64,000 nt of DNA from Helianthus annuus. Taxonomy: Eukaryota; Streptophyta; Magnoliopsida; Asterales; Asteraceae. The DNA lies in the NCBI RefSeq assembly GCF_002127325.2, contig NC_035436.2, positions 18,548,205-18,612,204 on the forward strand, in the 5' to 3' direction. The notes beneath the pieces were generated by a model that saw only the letters and a program-made list of their open reading frames with translations, ran no database searches and was not told the DNA's origin. Shown piece by piece: positions 46,144-58,573 of the stretch (the first letter of the stretch is position 1; each line of letters begins with the position of its first letter). The position numbers and the translations under genes were made by a program.

Positions 46144-48845
46144 ATGGACTTGAAAGTGATCTCAGGCCACAATCAAGCGGGTTGTTTGTCACCACCACCG
46201 AAAAAGCACAAGAAGCTGTATACTTCACTGATTAAAGGTCTCAACAGTTGCAGGATTGTTCATTCTCTTCGAGAAAATCTGGTTGTATATGAAGATCTCG
46301 TTAAAGAATTTTGGAGAGCATCGAGGTTTGATGCATTGGGAGGAGATGGAAAAGTTCGATTAAAGCCGTTATACAGAAGAAGAGTGCTACTGTGGCGGAA
46401 CATATTACCAGGGAAGTTCTACAATTTGATAATCAAGAGATAGACCCAATTGATCTTCCGTCTGGAGTTATCGAAGCTATTTTACGGTGTTTGAGCTATG
46501 AAGGAACGTATCCCTCTATAATGAAGAAGTTCGTTCATCCTTATTGGCATTTGTTGATGCATATGTTGATGATGTGCATGATTGAGAATAGAGGGGGAAC
46601 AGATCAGCTGAATATCACCCAATATGCAGCGTTCATGTGTCTGATTACAAATCAAGCGTATAATTACTCGAAGTACATGTTTGAAGGAATGAAGAGGAAC
46701 GTCACTGGGGTGCGAAAGGATAAGTTTGTGATGTATCCAAGATTCTTGCAGATGATTTTCAATGCACGTTATTCTGATTTGGAGAGGAAGTGGAAATACA
46801 TTGGATATAAAACCAATGGGACCAACTTGTTTTGGGGATTTAACTCTGAAGAAGGGTACTGCAAGCAAATTTGAAGGAAGAATCGCTTTAGAAAAGTTCG
46901 GTTTGTTTGCTGAAACTGAAGAAGTGGTGGCTGAACCGGAAAATGTACAACCTGAAAATGCTCCAATGAATGCTCCTGTAAAGTAAACACTATGGTTGCT
47001 GAAGAGCATGTCGTTCAGATAGTTGCAGATGAAGAGCCTGAGACAAAGATACAGAATATTGACTCTGACGATGAAGAAGGCATTGTGATTAGTTTTGATG
47101 GAGATGATTATGAGCTTCCTCTTGAAGCTGAAGTTAGTTCTGCTGTTTCAACTGTTCAACCAGTGCTTACTGCCGAAAGTTTGGCTCAAATGTTAAAGTT
47201 AGTTACTGAAAAGATTGGGAATCCTCCTCTTGAACCTTCGGTACAAAGTGAGGAGCCAGTTACTGAAGACACAAAGGACCCTGATTCTCAGCCGGTAAAT
47301 CGGAGAAAAAGGGATCCTCGACCTCGTGTGTTTATTAAACAAGTACAAGATCAACCCGTGATTAATGATGAAGATGATGATGGATTGTATAATTTTGATT
47401 TTGTGCCTGCTAAAGATACGAATGAAACTCCATTCGAGTTTGAAACTACTGCAACTGCCGCTACTATCGAAACAGATTTGGAATTTGAAACTGCTGAAAC
47501 AAAATGGATGTGGATTCGGATTCTGTAGAGATTCCTATTACTGCTACTGTTTCTGCTCCACCTGAAACTTCAGTCACCATGTCAACACACGTAGTTACTA
47601 CTGCCATTGGAAGTTCTTCTGGTGTAATACGTGATGAACCACGCAGTTCTAGTAGGAAACGACCTCAAGAAAAAATTGAAATGTCGTTTATTGATGATTC
47701 AAGTGATGATGATGAGTTTATTAGCATTAGAGAGTTGAAGAAGAGAATTGTGGTTCTTGAACAAGATTCAATTCATAAAGATGTGAAGATTATTCAGTTG
47801 GAAGAAACAATAGTTCAAAAAACCAGCAGATAGATCAGCTACAAGGTGATGTTAGTTTGTTGTTCAATATTGTGTATGATATCCGTGAGAAGTTAGAAAA
47901 GAAGTTCGGTCATCAGTTTGCTGATCCGACTGACAGGGAGAGACAGAGGAAAGCTGAAGAGGATCGAGCTAGAGCGTTTGCTAAGGATGATGCTGAACGT
48001 GCTGCTGCAATGGATCTCTACTTTAGTAGATCAGTTGATAAGGAAAAGGATAAAGCAAAAGCTAAAAGGTTAAAGCAGAAAAGAGAACTGGTGCTTCTAA
48101 AGAATAAAAACCTTAATCCTGTTGATCCTGATGTTCAAGTTACTCATCATATGATGGATGTCGGTGAAAGTCACTATGATAAGGTTGGAAACAGATCATG
48201 TGTTGTAAGCTGGGGTTTTGACCATGATCGAAAGATGTGGTGGATTAAAAGGAAGATTGTTCCAGTAGAATGGTACAGAAACCCAGCTCAGTTTCAGACG
48301 TTTACGAAGGTGGATTTGAGCATACTTTCGAGTGCACCATATGTTGATGATAAGCCTGGTGGTAGAGGATACTCGTTTTTCGAGAGGCTTAAGAGAGAGG
48401 TTGCACGAGGGTTTCCCTCTATGCATACTACAGAATCCATTGTGAAACCTGCTCCAGGAGTACGAGATCCTCGAACAAATAAGAGAATGAAGATTGTTTC
48501 ATGGCCACCCACTGACAAAGAGAAAACCATTCCGTTGATAAAGAAGATTCCAGATGGTATCTTGAAGACCATGCATTTCTGGGGTTAAGACGAGACATTG
48601 GGGCAGGCGTTAATCGTGTGTGATGGTGATGTGAGTTTTGGATTAACTGATCAAGTGGATCTACTGAATTGGACAGGGTGAATTTAGAGATGCTAGCTCA
48701 ACATGAGATTCGGTCTACAGAAAAGTATGAAGATACTGCTAAAGAGTGGACTGTTGTTGTTGCTGGTCTTCTACACATTAATAAGAAAGGTTTTGGTGGT
48801 AATAAAGACAAGATGGATGGCAGTGGAGGCGGTGAAGGCAGTTGA
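46144..48845 (+). pseudogene. gag-like protein of plus-strand element, unit B
   Basis: Better copy than 18816-21523: it has the ATG start (MDLKVISGHNQAG) and lacks the 20-bp duplication, so most of the N-terminal domain is open (46392-46874). Breaks: a frame loss near 46355, a frame change near 46870, a stop near 46985, a shift at 47528, a one-base loss near 47820, a TAA in place of a Tyr codon at 48586 and a one-base loss near 48668. Coiled coil and SWGF domain are open in 47857-48588. Several lesions are private to B and others are shared with A, so decay began before the duplication. Confidence 0.65.
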
Positions 48846-48884
48846 AGATCGAAGAACCTCAATGCTATAAACCTAGGGGGAGAA

Positions 48885-49250
48885 TGTTGGAACCTGAAGG
48901 TTTATGCATAGAGGGTTGATAATAGTTCAGGGTTGAGAATCAGGGTCCTTTGTGTCTTCAGGGTTGATTTTGTAACTATGTTTTAATTAGTGTTTTGGGT
49001 CGAAACTATGTATGGGTCATGTGAGGTTTCGGTTGGGCTTTAGTGGTTTACGACCCATAGTGTTTAGTATATAGTCAAACCTCATTAGTTGTTTTGAGGT
49101 TGATCAGTTTGTGAGAACAAGGGAAGCCAGTCGAAACCAAGAAGCCTTGTATCAATCATCTTTTCTATGGTGAATGCAAGATAGTATTGATTGTTTAATG
49201 TTTTGGTTATTATTTCTTGAATCATCTTGTGTTAGGATTCCGCACTAACA
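48885..49250 (+). mobile_element. 3' LTR of plus-strand gag-like element, unit B (366 bp)
   Basis: Preceded by a purine tract (CCTAGGGGGAGAA). Starts TGTTGGAACC, ends CGCACTAACA, and has the same hairpin at its end. It is followed by only one 182-bp repeat copy and lacks the 337-bp segment present in A. Confidence 0.5.
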
Positions 49251-49725
49251 CAAGATCAGTGTTTGATATCATTGAAAGATCCGAAACCCAGCAACGGATG
49301 CCAAAGTACTTCCTGAATAAGGGTATACTTTGTTAACTACGTTGTGTTTTTGATCTCGTGATGTATCGTTAAAGTTTGATTTGGGTTGTTACACTCACAC
49401 GCGTTACATTATATTTTTATTAGGAACTCAGGTTTAGCACCAGAAATCTTTAAGTTAAAACCCTAAATCAACAATGTGAGTCATTCTTCTTTTTTCTCAC
49501 AACATTGCGAGTCATTCTTCTTTTTTCTCACAACATTGTGAGTCATTCCTTCTTTTTTTACCAAATGCTTTGCGAAACCCTAAATTGATGACATTATAAT
49601 TTTACGTTTCACAGTTTTTATTTTTATTTTATAGTGTAAATAAATAATATTTTTAATTAACCAAAGTTAATGTGATAAAAGTTTGTACTAGCATTTAATT
49701 TGATATCATTTTTTAGAAAAAATAT
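49251..49725. other. Spacer with 31-bp repeat (three units), unit B
   Basis: GTGAGTCATTC units occur three times at 49471-49556. The remainder is AT-rich DNA with no frame. Confidence 0.6.
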
Positions 49726-50129
49726 CACTAAAAAGTGTGTAGTGGCAAACATAAAAGTGTCACTAAAAGTTCTAAAGTTTGTAGTGACAGATAAAAAAGT
49801 GCCACTAAAGCTTAAAAAGCTTTTTGTTGGGCAGACAAAAAAGGTGTCACTAAAAGGCTTTAGTGGCGCTGCTTCTATGGCACTTATTGTGTGTGCCACT
49901 CATTCACTTAGGCGTCTTTAGTGGCACTTTTTGGGTTTTTTGTGGCACTTTTTGCAGGCCACTAAATGTCTTTTTTTTTCTTTGTAGTGGTGCCAACAAA
50001 TAAAATATGCATCCACACAACACTTTCTCTGATTGTGTGCCACTCATTCACTTAGGCGTCTTTAGTGGCACTTTTTGGGTTTTTTGTGGCACCTTTTGCA
50101 TGCGACTAAATGGCTTTTTTTTTGTAGTG
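49726..50129. mobile_element. CACTA-type end duplicated with flank, unit B
   Basis: Counterpart of 22902-23295, with GTAGTG ends at 49989 and 50129. It shares the tandem duplication, which is therefore older than the A/B split. Confidence 0.55.
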
Positions 50130-50395
50130 GCACCAACAAATAAAATATGCATCCGCACAACACTTTCTCGGATGAAACATTACATTCTTCTTCACCGAAA
50201 TCAATATCTGAAAGAACAAAGAAACAAACCAATACAATAGTCATCAAAGAAATTCTCCAAAGAACAAAGATGTTCAGCGTCATCGAAGAACCAACCACAA
50301 CCCACAAAATCAACACATCTTACATCCAGAAAATAGTAATATACATCATCCGAAACAAAGTTAAAAAAAATGTTCATCAACTTGATTCTCGAACG

Positions 50396-52774
50396 AAATT
50401 TAGAGAAAAATGCACGGATGGTCCATGTGGGTTTTGAAATTACACCTATATTCCCCAACTGTCTAAAATTACAGTTATAGCCACCAACTTTTGCACACCC
50501 GTTTTTCAGATAGTCCCTAACGTGGACGGGGATAGTTTTTGGTGTTAAGTGTGTGTAATGACAAATATTCCCTTAGTATTAAATTTATAACTAAAAAGTT
50601 AAAAGAAAAATATTTAATATATATTAATTTCTATGTGACCCACCACCCAACCCACCCACTTCATCTGCCCCACCCTAAACCACCCACCACCATCTGCACC
50701 TTTCACCACCACCACCACCATCCACCTTTCACCACCATCTTCTATCTTTTTCCCTTCCTAAACCAACCATACTCATTCCAAAATCAACGGCTTCCGTTAC
50801 ATCTCCTCCAACAATGAAACATAAACATACAGTGACCTCATGCAATTGAAATACTGATGAAACCCTTTGATTTGTCATAACTCTCTTTCACCTCTTGATA
50901 ATTTCCGGGATTTCAAAGCTTTGTTATACAATCGATTGGACACTATTAAATCTAACAAAATCTCAATCATATCTCATGATACCCTTTGATTTTCATAAGT
51001 CTCTCTTACCTCTCAATAATTATCAAAAGCACCACCGTCGTATGTGAACTTCATGAGTGCTAAGTGCTAACGACGATCTACAATTCCTCAAAGCAAGGAA
51101 ACTGTAAGCTTGCGTCTCCATTTAACCCCTTGTTTCTCAACTCAAAGAACTCAACTAATAACACTCTCGATTCACCGCTCCTAGGTTTATAAACAGCAGT
51201 AGTATAACTGCTCATTAGTTTTTCGGCGAAGGCTGAGATTACAACGGGTTTCAGGGGTAAAGGGTGGTATTTTATGGAGAGGTTATGGGTGGTGATATGG
51301 TGTTTGTAGGTAAGGTGGATTTGGTGATCATTTTTCGGAAAAAGGTGTGGGTGGGTGGGGCGATGAAGTGGCGGTGGTTTGGTGGTCATCGTTTTTTAGT
51401 GATGGCGGGATTTGGTGGTGGTGGTGGTGCAGCAGTGGTGGTGGTGGTGTTATGGTGGTGTCGAGATCTGGTGCAGACAAGAACGAGAGAGAAAGAAAAG
51501 GGGAGAGGGGTGGGGGTGGGTAGGTGGGTAAAATGTGGGACCCATTTATTACTTTTTAGGTAAATTACACTTTTTGTGCTTTATGTTTGTACCGGAAAAG
51601 TATAACCTTTAACTTCAATAATTACAGCCACAATCATTTATTTGTAAAACCTATTACACCCTATGTCCTTTAGCACTAACTATGTTAAAATGTTTTCAAT
51701 TAAGTATGACATGTGCCATGAGGGTAGCTTGGTAATTTTACCAACATATTAAAAATATATTAAACAAATAAACACAACCATATCTTAGTTCTCTCTCCTC
51801 TCTTTCTCTCCAACCAACCCTCACCACCACCACCGATCCACCACCATTGTGACGACCACCAAATCCCACCACCACTGTCAATCTTTCTCTCTTTTCTTCC
51901 CTTTCTCTTTCCTGTTCAATTACCCAACAAGTTGACACAATTATCACATAAAAATCCCTTTCATAGATTGTCTAACTCAACTGATTAGCCACACATTAGG
52001 TTGCAATCAGAGACTTTGTCGAATTTGCTTCCCCTTGTCGCCAGCGTGAAACACGTTTTCTGAATCGCCGCCCTAACAACACCGTGAAGGTTTCCTATGC
52101 AGGGGTGGTTCTTCGCAGATCTAAAAAGGGTGGAAGTAGTGATGGTGGTGATCTGTAGAGAGATGAGGGGGGATGAGTGAGTGTTGGTCAAAGTGATGGT
52201 GGCCGGTGGCAGGAGTGGTGGTGGTTGGTGAGGGGTTTAGGTGGTCAGCGGCAGGAGTGGAGGTATTAGGTTACAAGGGTGTTAGAGAGAGAGAGTTTGA
52301 GTGTGTGAATATGTTAGTGTTTGGCTTATAAATATAAATAAATATCCTTTTTTGTTTTTTTCTTTTTTTTTAAATATAATTTTTAAGTAAATCGGTGAAG
52401 TTACAAAACTACCCTCATGTGAATAAACTTAACACAAAATTTTAACCTAGTTAATGCTAAAGGACGTATGGTGTAATGGGTTTTGCAAATAAAGGATTGT
52501 GACTGTAATTATTGAAGTTAAAGACTATCTGTTGCAATCTGGTACAAACATAAAGGCCGAAAGTGTAATTTACCCTTATTTTTTTTATTAGTAAGGGCAT
52601 CTTTTTTGTCATTTCACACCCACTTAACAACAAAAACTAACCCCACTCACGTTAGGGACTATCCGAGATACGAGTGTGCAAAAGTTGAGGACTATGGTTG
52701 TAATTTTAGAAAGTTGTGGACTACAGGTGAAATTTCACCAAACCGCAAGTCTAGGCATTTTTTCTCTAAATTTT
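50396..52774. mobile_element. Long-TIR DNA element with nested TIR element, unit B
   Basis: Counterpart of 23561-25979. The inner element occupies 51559-52574. Small private indels include loss of a few GGT units near 51440. Confidence 0.65.
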
Positions 52775-52895
52775 ATTATATTCAACCATACAATATCAGA
52801 TATATATTCATCTTCAATTTTGGCATACATAAATTTTCCTTAAAAACCAGCCTAGAGTCATTATTAGCAAAAAGAATATACTAGAAAAATCATAA

Positions 52896-55800
52896 TATTA
52901 AATTGAGTGAATTGGAAGTTTTGTCCTTTATCGTTATATCACATTTCAGGTGGTGTCATTTATCTTTAAAATTGATGAGTTTTGTACTTAATGTTTCCAA
53001 ATCCTACATGTTATGTCCTTTAGCCCTAACACAATTATTTTTTTCTGTTAAATATGATCACGTGCCTTGCATGTGAGGGCATCTTTGTCATTTCATCTTT
53101 TAAAGGACTAATTATATAAATAAGTTTAAAAAACAAAAGGTTTAAATAAATGAAAAAAACTCTCTTATCCCCCTATCTCTCTCTCTCTCACCTCTTTTTC
53201 TCTATGTATGACTTACCATCACCGTAAACCATACAACACCACCACCCACCCATCCCATTGTAACCCACCGTCATCCAACAAAATGCCAGTGTTATTTTCT
53301 TTAGATATAATGCAACCGGGCTAACATTAACACTCATATAATTAAATGTCATACAAAGTCATCAAATCATTTTGACCGATAGTTGCAGAAGTTTTTTCAT
53401 CAAGTTCAACTTAAGGTTTTTGGGGTGAGTTAAACTACATAAATAAATAGTCAGTATCAATAACTGATTAACAACTTTCAATAATTTTGCTAAAAAAAAA
53501 GAAAAGAAAGATAAGGGTGTGTCGTAGATCATCTTCCTGTATTTAAGACTTTAGAGGCCGGCTCTAATAGTTGCTCAAGTAACTAAAGTAATTTCAAAGC
53601 CTCGAAATTTCAACTTTTCAAGCTGCAAATATATTGACCCTTCGGAGCAGCACATGGATAATTGTACGGTTGAGGAGGAGATCCATGACTCCCATCAGAG
53701 CAGCAGATGGATTTTGGTGAGGAGCAACACAAGGCAAACAACAACGACATTCTCCAAAGGAGGAGATGATGAGGGCACATCTTCTAAGCCTAATTAATAG
53801 CATCGATCGAAGAATTCAATGGCGGGAGGGGCGATCTGAGGGGTAGATTATGGATAAAAGTTGAGGTGCAATGTGAAATTGGTTGTATAGAAGAGGTAGT
53901 AATGGTGACATAGAAGATATCAAAACCATAAAAGATAGAAAGATGTAGAAGATGAAACACTTTATTATTTAATCAGTCATCACAGATTACAAACTGAAAG
54001 AGTATACATCATCTACAAGCCGGTTTAGATCACAAAGAGCTAAACCGAGCTTTCTCTCACTAATACATAGTAACTCTCTCTCTAGAAATGTGCACACACT
54101 ATTCAGGAATAGCTAGGGTTTGTGAATGGTTGCCTGAAGCTGATCACCCAGATCCATTCTTACTAAGATGAATGAATGTGTTGGATTCCCAATTCTAACC
54201 TATACACCCATATATATAGGTTAGGGCAAAACCCTAAGTCTTGACAATGCATATCCAAAAATTTGGACAACACGGTACATAACTTTATCCAAGTTTGTCA
54301 ACTCATAACATCGGACCCTTTAGACTCACTTCCATCCGAATTTAATCAATAATGTTGACTTGGGCTTTGACTTTGTCATATATAGAACTGATAAAGCACA
54401 GGTACCAGCAGGAGCTGCACTAACAGACTCACCCTTAACTGTTGCCATCAGTAATGTAATGTCTGGCATCAATAATCTTCAGTCACCGGATACTGCGCTT
54501 ACAGACTCCCCCTTGACTGATGATGTCATGCCTTCTTTCTACTTTGGCTGAGACTCGATCTTTCCGACGGAGCACAGGGATCTTCAACCCTTCTAATGAA
54601 AGACTTGCTGACGATCACTTAAATGGCCGCTTTGTGAAATTTGAAGCATCCAACATCAAACACTACAGATCCTCCCCCTCAAACTACTCCTGAATCAAGT
54701 TAACGCGAACCAACCTACAACCAAATGTAAGAATATCGCTCGAAACCATAATCTTCAAACGTAATTGGCAGCAAAAAGAGATATTGGATTTCCAATCCCC
54801 AACCTTGAACACTTCGAACTTTACAAAGACATGAAGTTCAGTTCAATAAGTTAATAACAAACTGAACTTTGTAAAAGTACGACCACCATCTTTATCAAAA
54901 TCTGCAAACCCTTCATGTACGATCTCACTCGTCATAAATCTTCATGAATCAATCTCCTATTTTCATGGATCCACTGAATTCCCGATGGCTTTCATCTCCA
55001 ATCTTCCTCTTATCAAGAAGTACCACATTATTTCGGGAATTGACTAGCAATCATCTTAGAATAGAGAACAAGAAACCAATATTCACTACTCTAAACAGCA
55101 ACTAATAAGACTGAATCTTTAACTAGTCGTCAACCGGTACCCCCGGTTACCCGGCATAGCTAGAAAAACTCGGAACATGCATAAATCGAAACCTCCGAAC
55201 TACACAAACTTCTAAACTTAACTAAAAATTTGGTACGCCGGTAACCCGGAATTCTAGAAAGTTCACCCGAAAGCTTTTGAAATGGGATCAGATTAATTGA
55301 ACAATACTTCAGAATACAAAGACATTCGGATCAAGCAAAGAAATTCCGAATAAAACTCATAAATTCAGACTTCAAAGGAATGAAGAGATTCGTACAACAC
55401 AAAGAGAATGAAGAAATTTGACAAACACTTAAACTCGCACAAAGAGAGAATAAGTACTAACAAACACTACGTTCAGACAGAAGAATAAGTGCGGACATAC
55501 GGAATAATCTTAAGTGAGGACTTAAGATTTGATTCCTAAGTACGGACTGATAATGTATTTTAAATGCGGACAAGGGAAAAACTCCTAAGTGCGGACAAGG
55601 TATTTATCATATAAGTGCGGACTGAATTGCAAGATGTATGTACGGACAAATCTGATTGATGTTAAGTTCGGACATGGAATCATATAAGTGTGGACTTGAT
55701 ATTGTAAACTCACAAGTGCGGACACACTTAATCACATGTGCGGACAAGGTCTTGAACATTAAGTTCTGACAATACACACCAAGTGTTGACAGATAATGTC

Positions 55801-56348
55801 TCTCATTAAGTGCGGACAAGCTTTATTAAGTGAATTACAAATTTTGACAAGTGTGACTACACACTAAGTCATCAGAATAACAAATATGGACAATAAAGCT
55901 TCTAACACTTAATTAAATACGGACACTACTTTTTTTGGATCAAAACACAGATCTTAAACAACTTGGAAAAGAAGAAAACATCTCAGACGACGACGAACAT
56001 CTTCAAAATCTTCAAGTTTTCTGCAGAATCTTCACGTCTCCATGATGTTTGGCGGAAACAAACATCAAATCAAGAGCAATGGTGATTCGAAAGGTGGTTG
56101 GACCATTCCGTATCGGTAACCATGCTCTGATACCACTGTGAAAGCACCGGATCGATGACGAACATCAACATTGCACTTGATAGACATAGAAGATTTCAAA
56201 ACCATAAAAGATAGAAAGATGTAGATGATGAAACACTTTATTATTGAGTCAGTCATCACAGATTACAAACCAAAAGAGTATAAATCATCTACAAGCTGGT
56301 TTAGATCACAAAGATCTAAACCGAGCTTTCTCTAACTAACACATAGTA
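52896..56348. mobile_element. MULE-like element, unit B, interrupted by Gypsy
   Basis: The target duplication TATTAAATT at 52896-52904 is followed by GAGTGAATTGG, as in unit A. The right part lies beyond the Gypsy insertion and outside the window. Confidence 0.75.
53907..56348 (-). mobile_element. Small non-autonomous retroelement in MULE, unit B
   Basis: 3' LTR 53907-54425, interior to 56122, primer site at about 56123-56135 and 5' LTR from 56137, cut at 56348. It lacks the 317 bp at A 28379-28695, with CCG at both deletion edges. The AGTGCGGAC array is at 55487-55928. Confidence 0.7.
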
Positions 56349-58573
56349 TGTCACACCCCCAAAAAATCCACACGCGGAGCACCACCGCTTGGAGGCGTGA
56401 CATGACCAGGATCAAGCCACCAATCATATTGAACATAGCATATAATTAAAGTAACTCATCAATACGAAGGGTGTTCCAAAAACCAAACATAAGTAATTGT
56501 ATAGCGGAAGCATAAATGTAAACCCAATGTAAGTAATAAGTTCAAATGTTTAAATGTTTTAGCATGGCATCCACGATCCATGTCCCACAACGACTGCGCC
56601 TCCCGTGCAAGCTCCATGCATACCTAAGGTCCTGCAAGGCATGTAACAGAGCGTCAACAACAAAGTTGAGCGAGTTCACAGTTGGTTGTTCAGTGATCGT
56701 AATAGTATAGTAGGTCGTATGTTCGCTTAGTCAATCTTGTTTCGTATGCATTTGTATCGCAGCCCTCTAGGCATGTGTGCGAGGATTAGTGGGAGTTTCC
56801 CAAGTATTCTAGACTAGGTATATTTGTATCGCAGCCCACCCGACATGTGTGCAAAGTTTAGTGTATGGTTCGCAGCCATTCCAGGCATGTGTGCGAAGAT
56901 TGGTTCTATTATCACAGCCATTCCCGGCGTGTGTGCGAAGAGAAGTATTTGTATCACTAGTCTAGCAGTATTTATCAATAACCTTCCTCTCCCGAGGCCT
57001 AAAGTACGCAATCCCGATAATGTCTTAAGTATAAGAAATCTTCCAAACCCACTCCCGACCCTAGGAACCCCATGCCTTGGTAAGAGTGTGAACTCACCTT
57101 GGTTTGCTCGGCAGATACACAAAAGGTCACTTGAGTCACTTGGGGTCAACCACGTCCTAACATGGTTACCATACAGTCAGGTCTAGGTTTAAGTAATGCA
57201 CGTATGGTTTTCTACACGTATACTAACAAGTTACATGATCATGGCATACACGAGTAATCATGGCAGTTCAACAGTAGAAATCACGTAAACAAACAAAGTC
57301 CAAGTATGAGGCCCAAATGGTTGGGCTCGTAAAAGTGTGCAAGTCCAAAACAGTGTGCACGTGTACATGGTCTCGAGTTGAGACTAGAGATCTCCAGTCG
57401 AGACTAGGCGGTCTCGAGTGGAAGTCTTGGTGTTCTCGAGTCGCAACTAAGAAGGTCTCGAGTCACAACCGAACCCGCAACCATGGTCTCGAGTTATGCT
57501 GTTTGTGCTGAAGATGTGTGGTCTCGAGTCGAGACTATGAGTTCTCGACTCGCAACCCGTATCGAGACCATGAATGTAACAGGTTTCCTGATTTGCAGCT
57601 CATTATCTTCGTAACATTAGCAAACCAATTTGGCAGTTTCAATTCAGATCAAGCAACATTCAATCAATCATATTCATACCACCGTAATCATCATCAATTC
57701 AAGAACACACTAATCAATATCATATGAACCTACAACCGTGATCATCCGACTAACGAACTCAAAGACTAACATGAAATCCTCAATCATGATCTAAGCAAGA
57801 ACAATCAATCCATTATCATGTGGAACATACAATCGGATCGTTAAACCAGCAAATTCTAAACTAGCATGCACCTTAGTTTATGTGTACATCAAATCTGTTA
57901 ACATGTTTTTCAATCCGTTCGAGTTATATAAACACTATCCAATATATATATACATGAGCCGATTTCAAGCACATCAACATTAACAGTTTATAACACCATC
58001 ATCATGTAGATCATATATATATATATATATATATCACAACATCATGTATAATATAACCAACCATAAACACTAACCGGATTAGAGGATGCAACAAGAGTTA
58101 ATCCGAGAGCTGGTGGGATCGCCGGTTTCGAGAGAGAGAGAGAAAAGTGTAGGGTTTGTATGTATTCTTGTTTTGCAAGATATGGGAAAACTAAACCTCC
58201 CTAAGGGTTTCATGTATGCGTAATGGGTGAGTGGGCCGAACCCAATCATCGGGCTGCCCTTGTTCTCGAGTCGGGTAAATGGTTTGCGAGTGGGGTTGGG
58301 CCGAGAGAAAGATGTGCGGTCAAGAACAAAGTGTGCGGCCCAAATTTGATAACACGTAACATAATAAAAATTCATAACATTCAACGCAATCATGCACATC
58401 AACTAGTCACGCAACGTTCATACAAGTTACATCAAAGCACAAAGGAAGGTTCTAGAATACGGGTTGTCACATTATCCCCAAGTTGAAAGAAATTTCGTCC
58501 CGAAATTTGGTACGTACTCACTGAGGAAGCTAGTTAAGTTGCATGGTTTTCCTGGTTTTCCTGGGGTGTCACA
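56349..58573 (-). mobile_element. 3' LTR of younger Gypsy element (2225 bp)
   Basis: TGTCACACCCCCAAAAAATC to GGGGTGTCACA. Inserted in the unit B retroelement LTR after ACATAGTA; the uninterrupted site in unit A reads ACATAGTAACTCTC. It holds four GCATGTGTGCGAAG subrepeats (56756-56945), a TCTCGAG-rich cluster (57370-57565) and a (TA)n run near 58012-58034. It has 12 differences in 604 bp from the partial 5' LTR at 63397. Confidence 0.93.

Larger units (their letters stand above)
30699..56348. repeat. Tandem segmental duplication, unit B (interrupted by Gypsy at 56349)
   Basis: Direct-orientation copy of unit A. It differs by a solo LTR insertion (42607-43044), a third 31-bp repeat unit near 49500, and deletions matching A 22153-22489 and 28379-28695. 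In the first 460 bp of the internal Gypsy LTR I count 13 substitutions between copies. The copy is cut by a Gypsy insertion at 56349, and its right end should resume outside the window. Confidence 0.9.

Noticed and set aside
56814..57186. Overlapping frames on both strands (111 and 120 codons)
   Set aside because: They fall on the LTR subrepeats of the younger Gypsy; the period keeps both strands open by chance.
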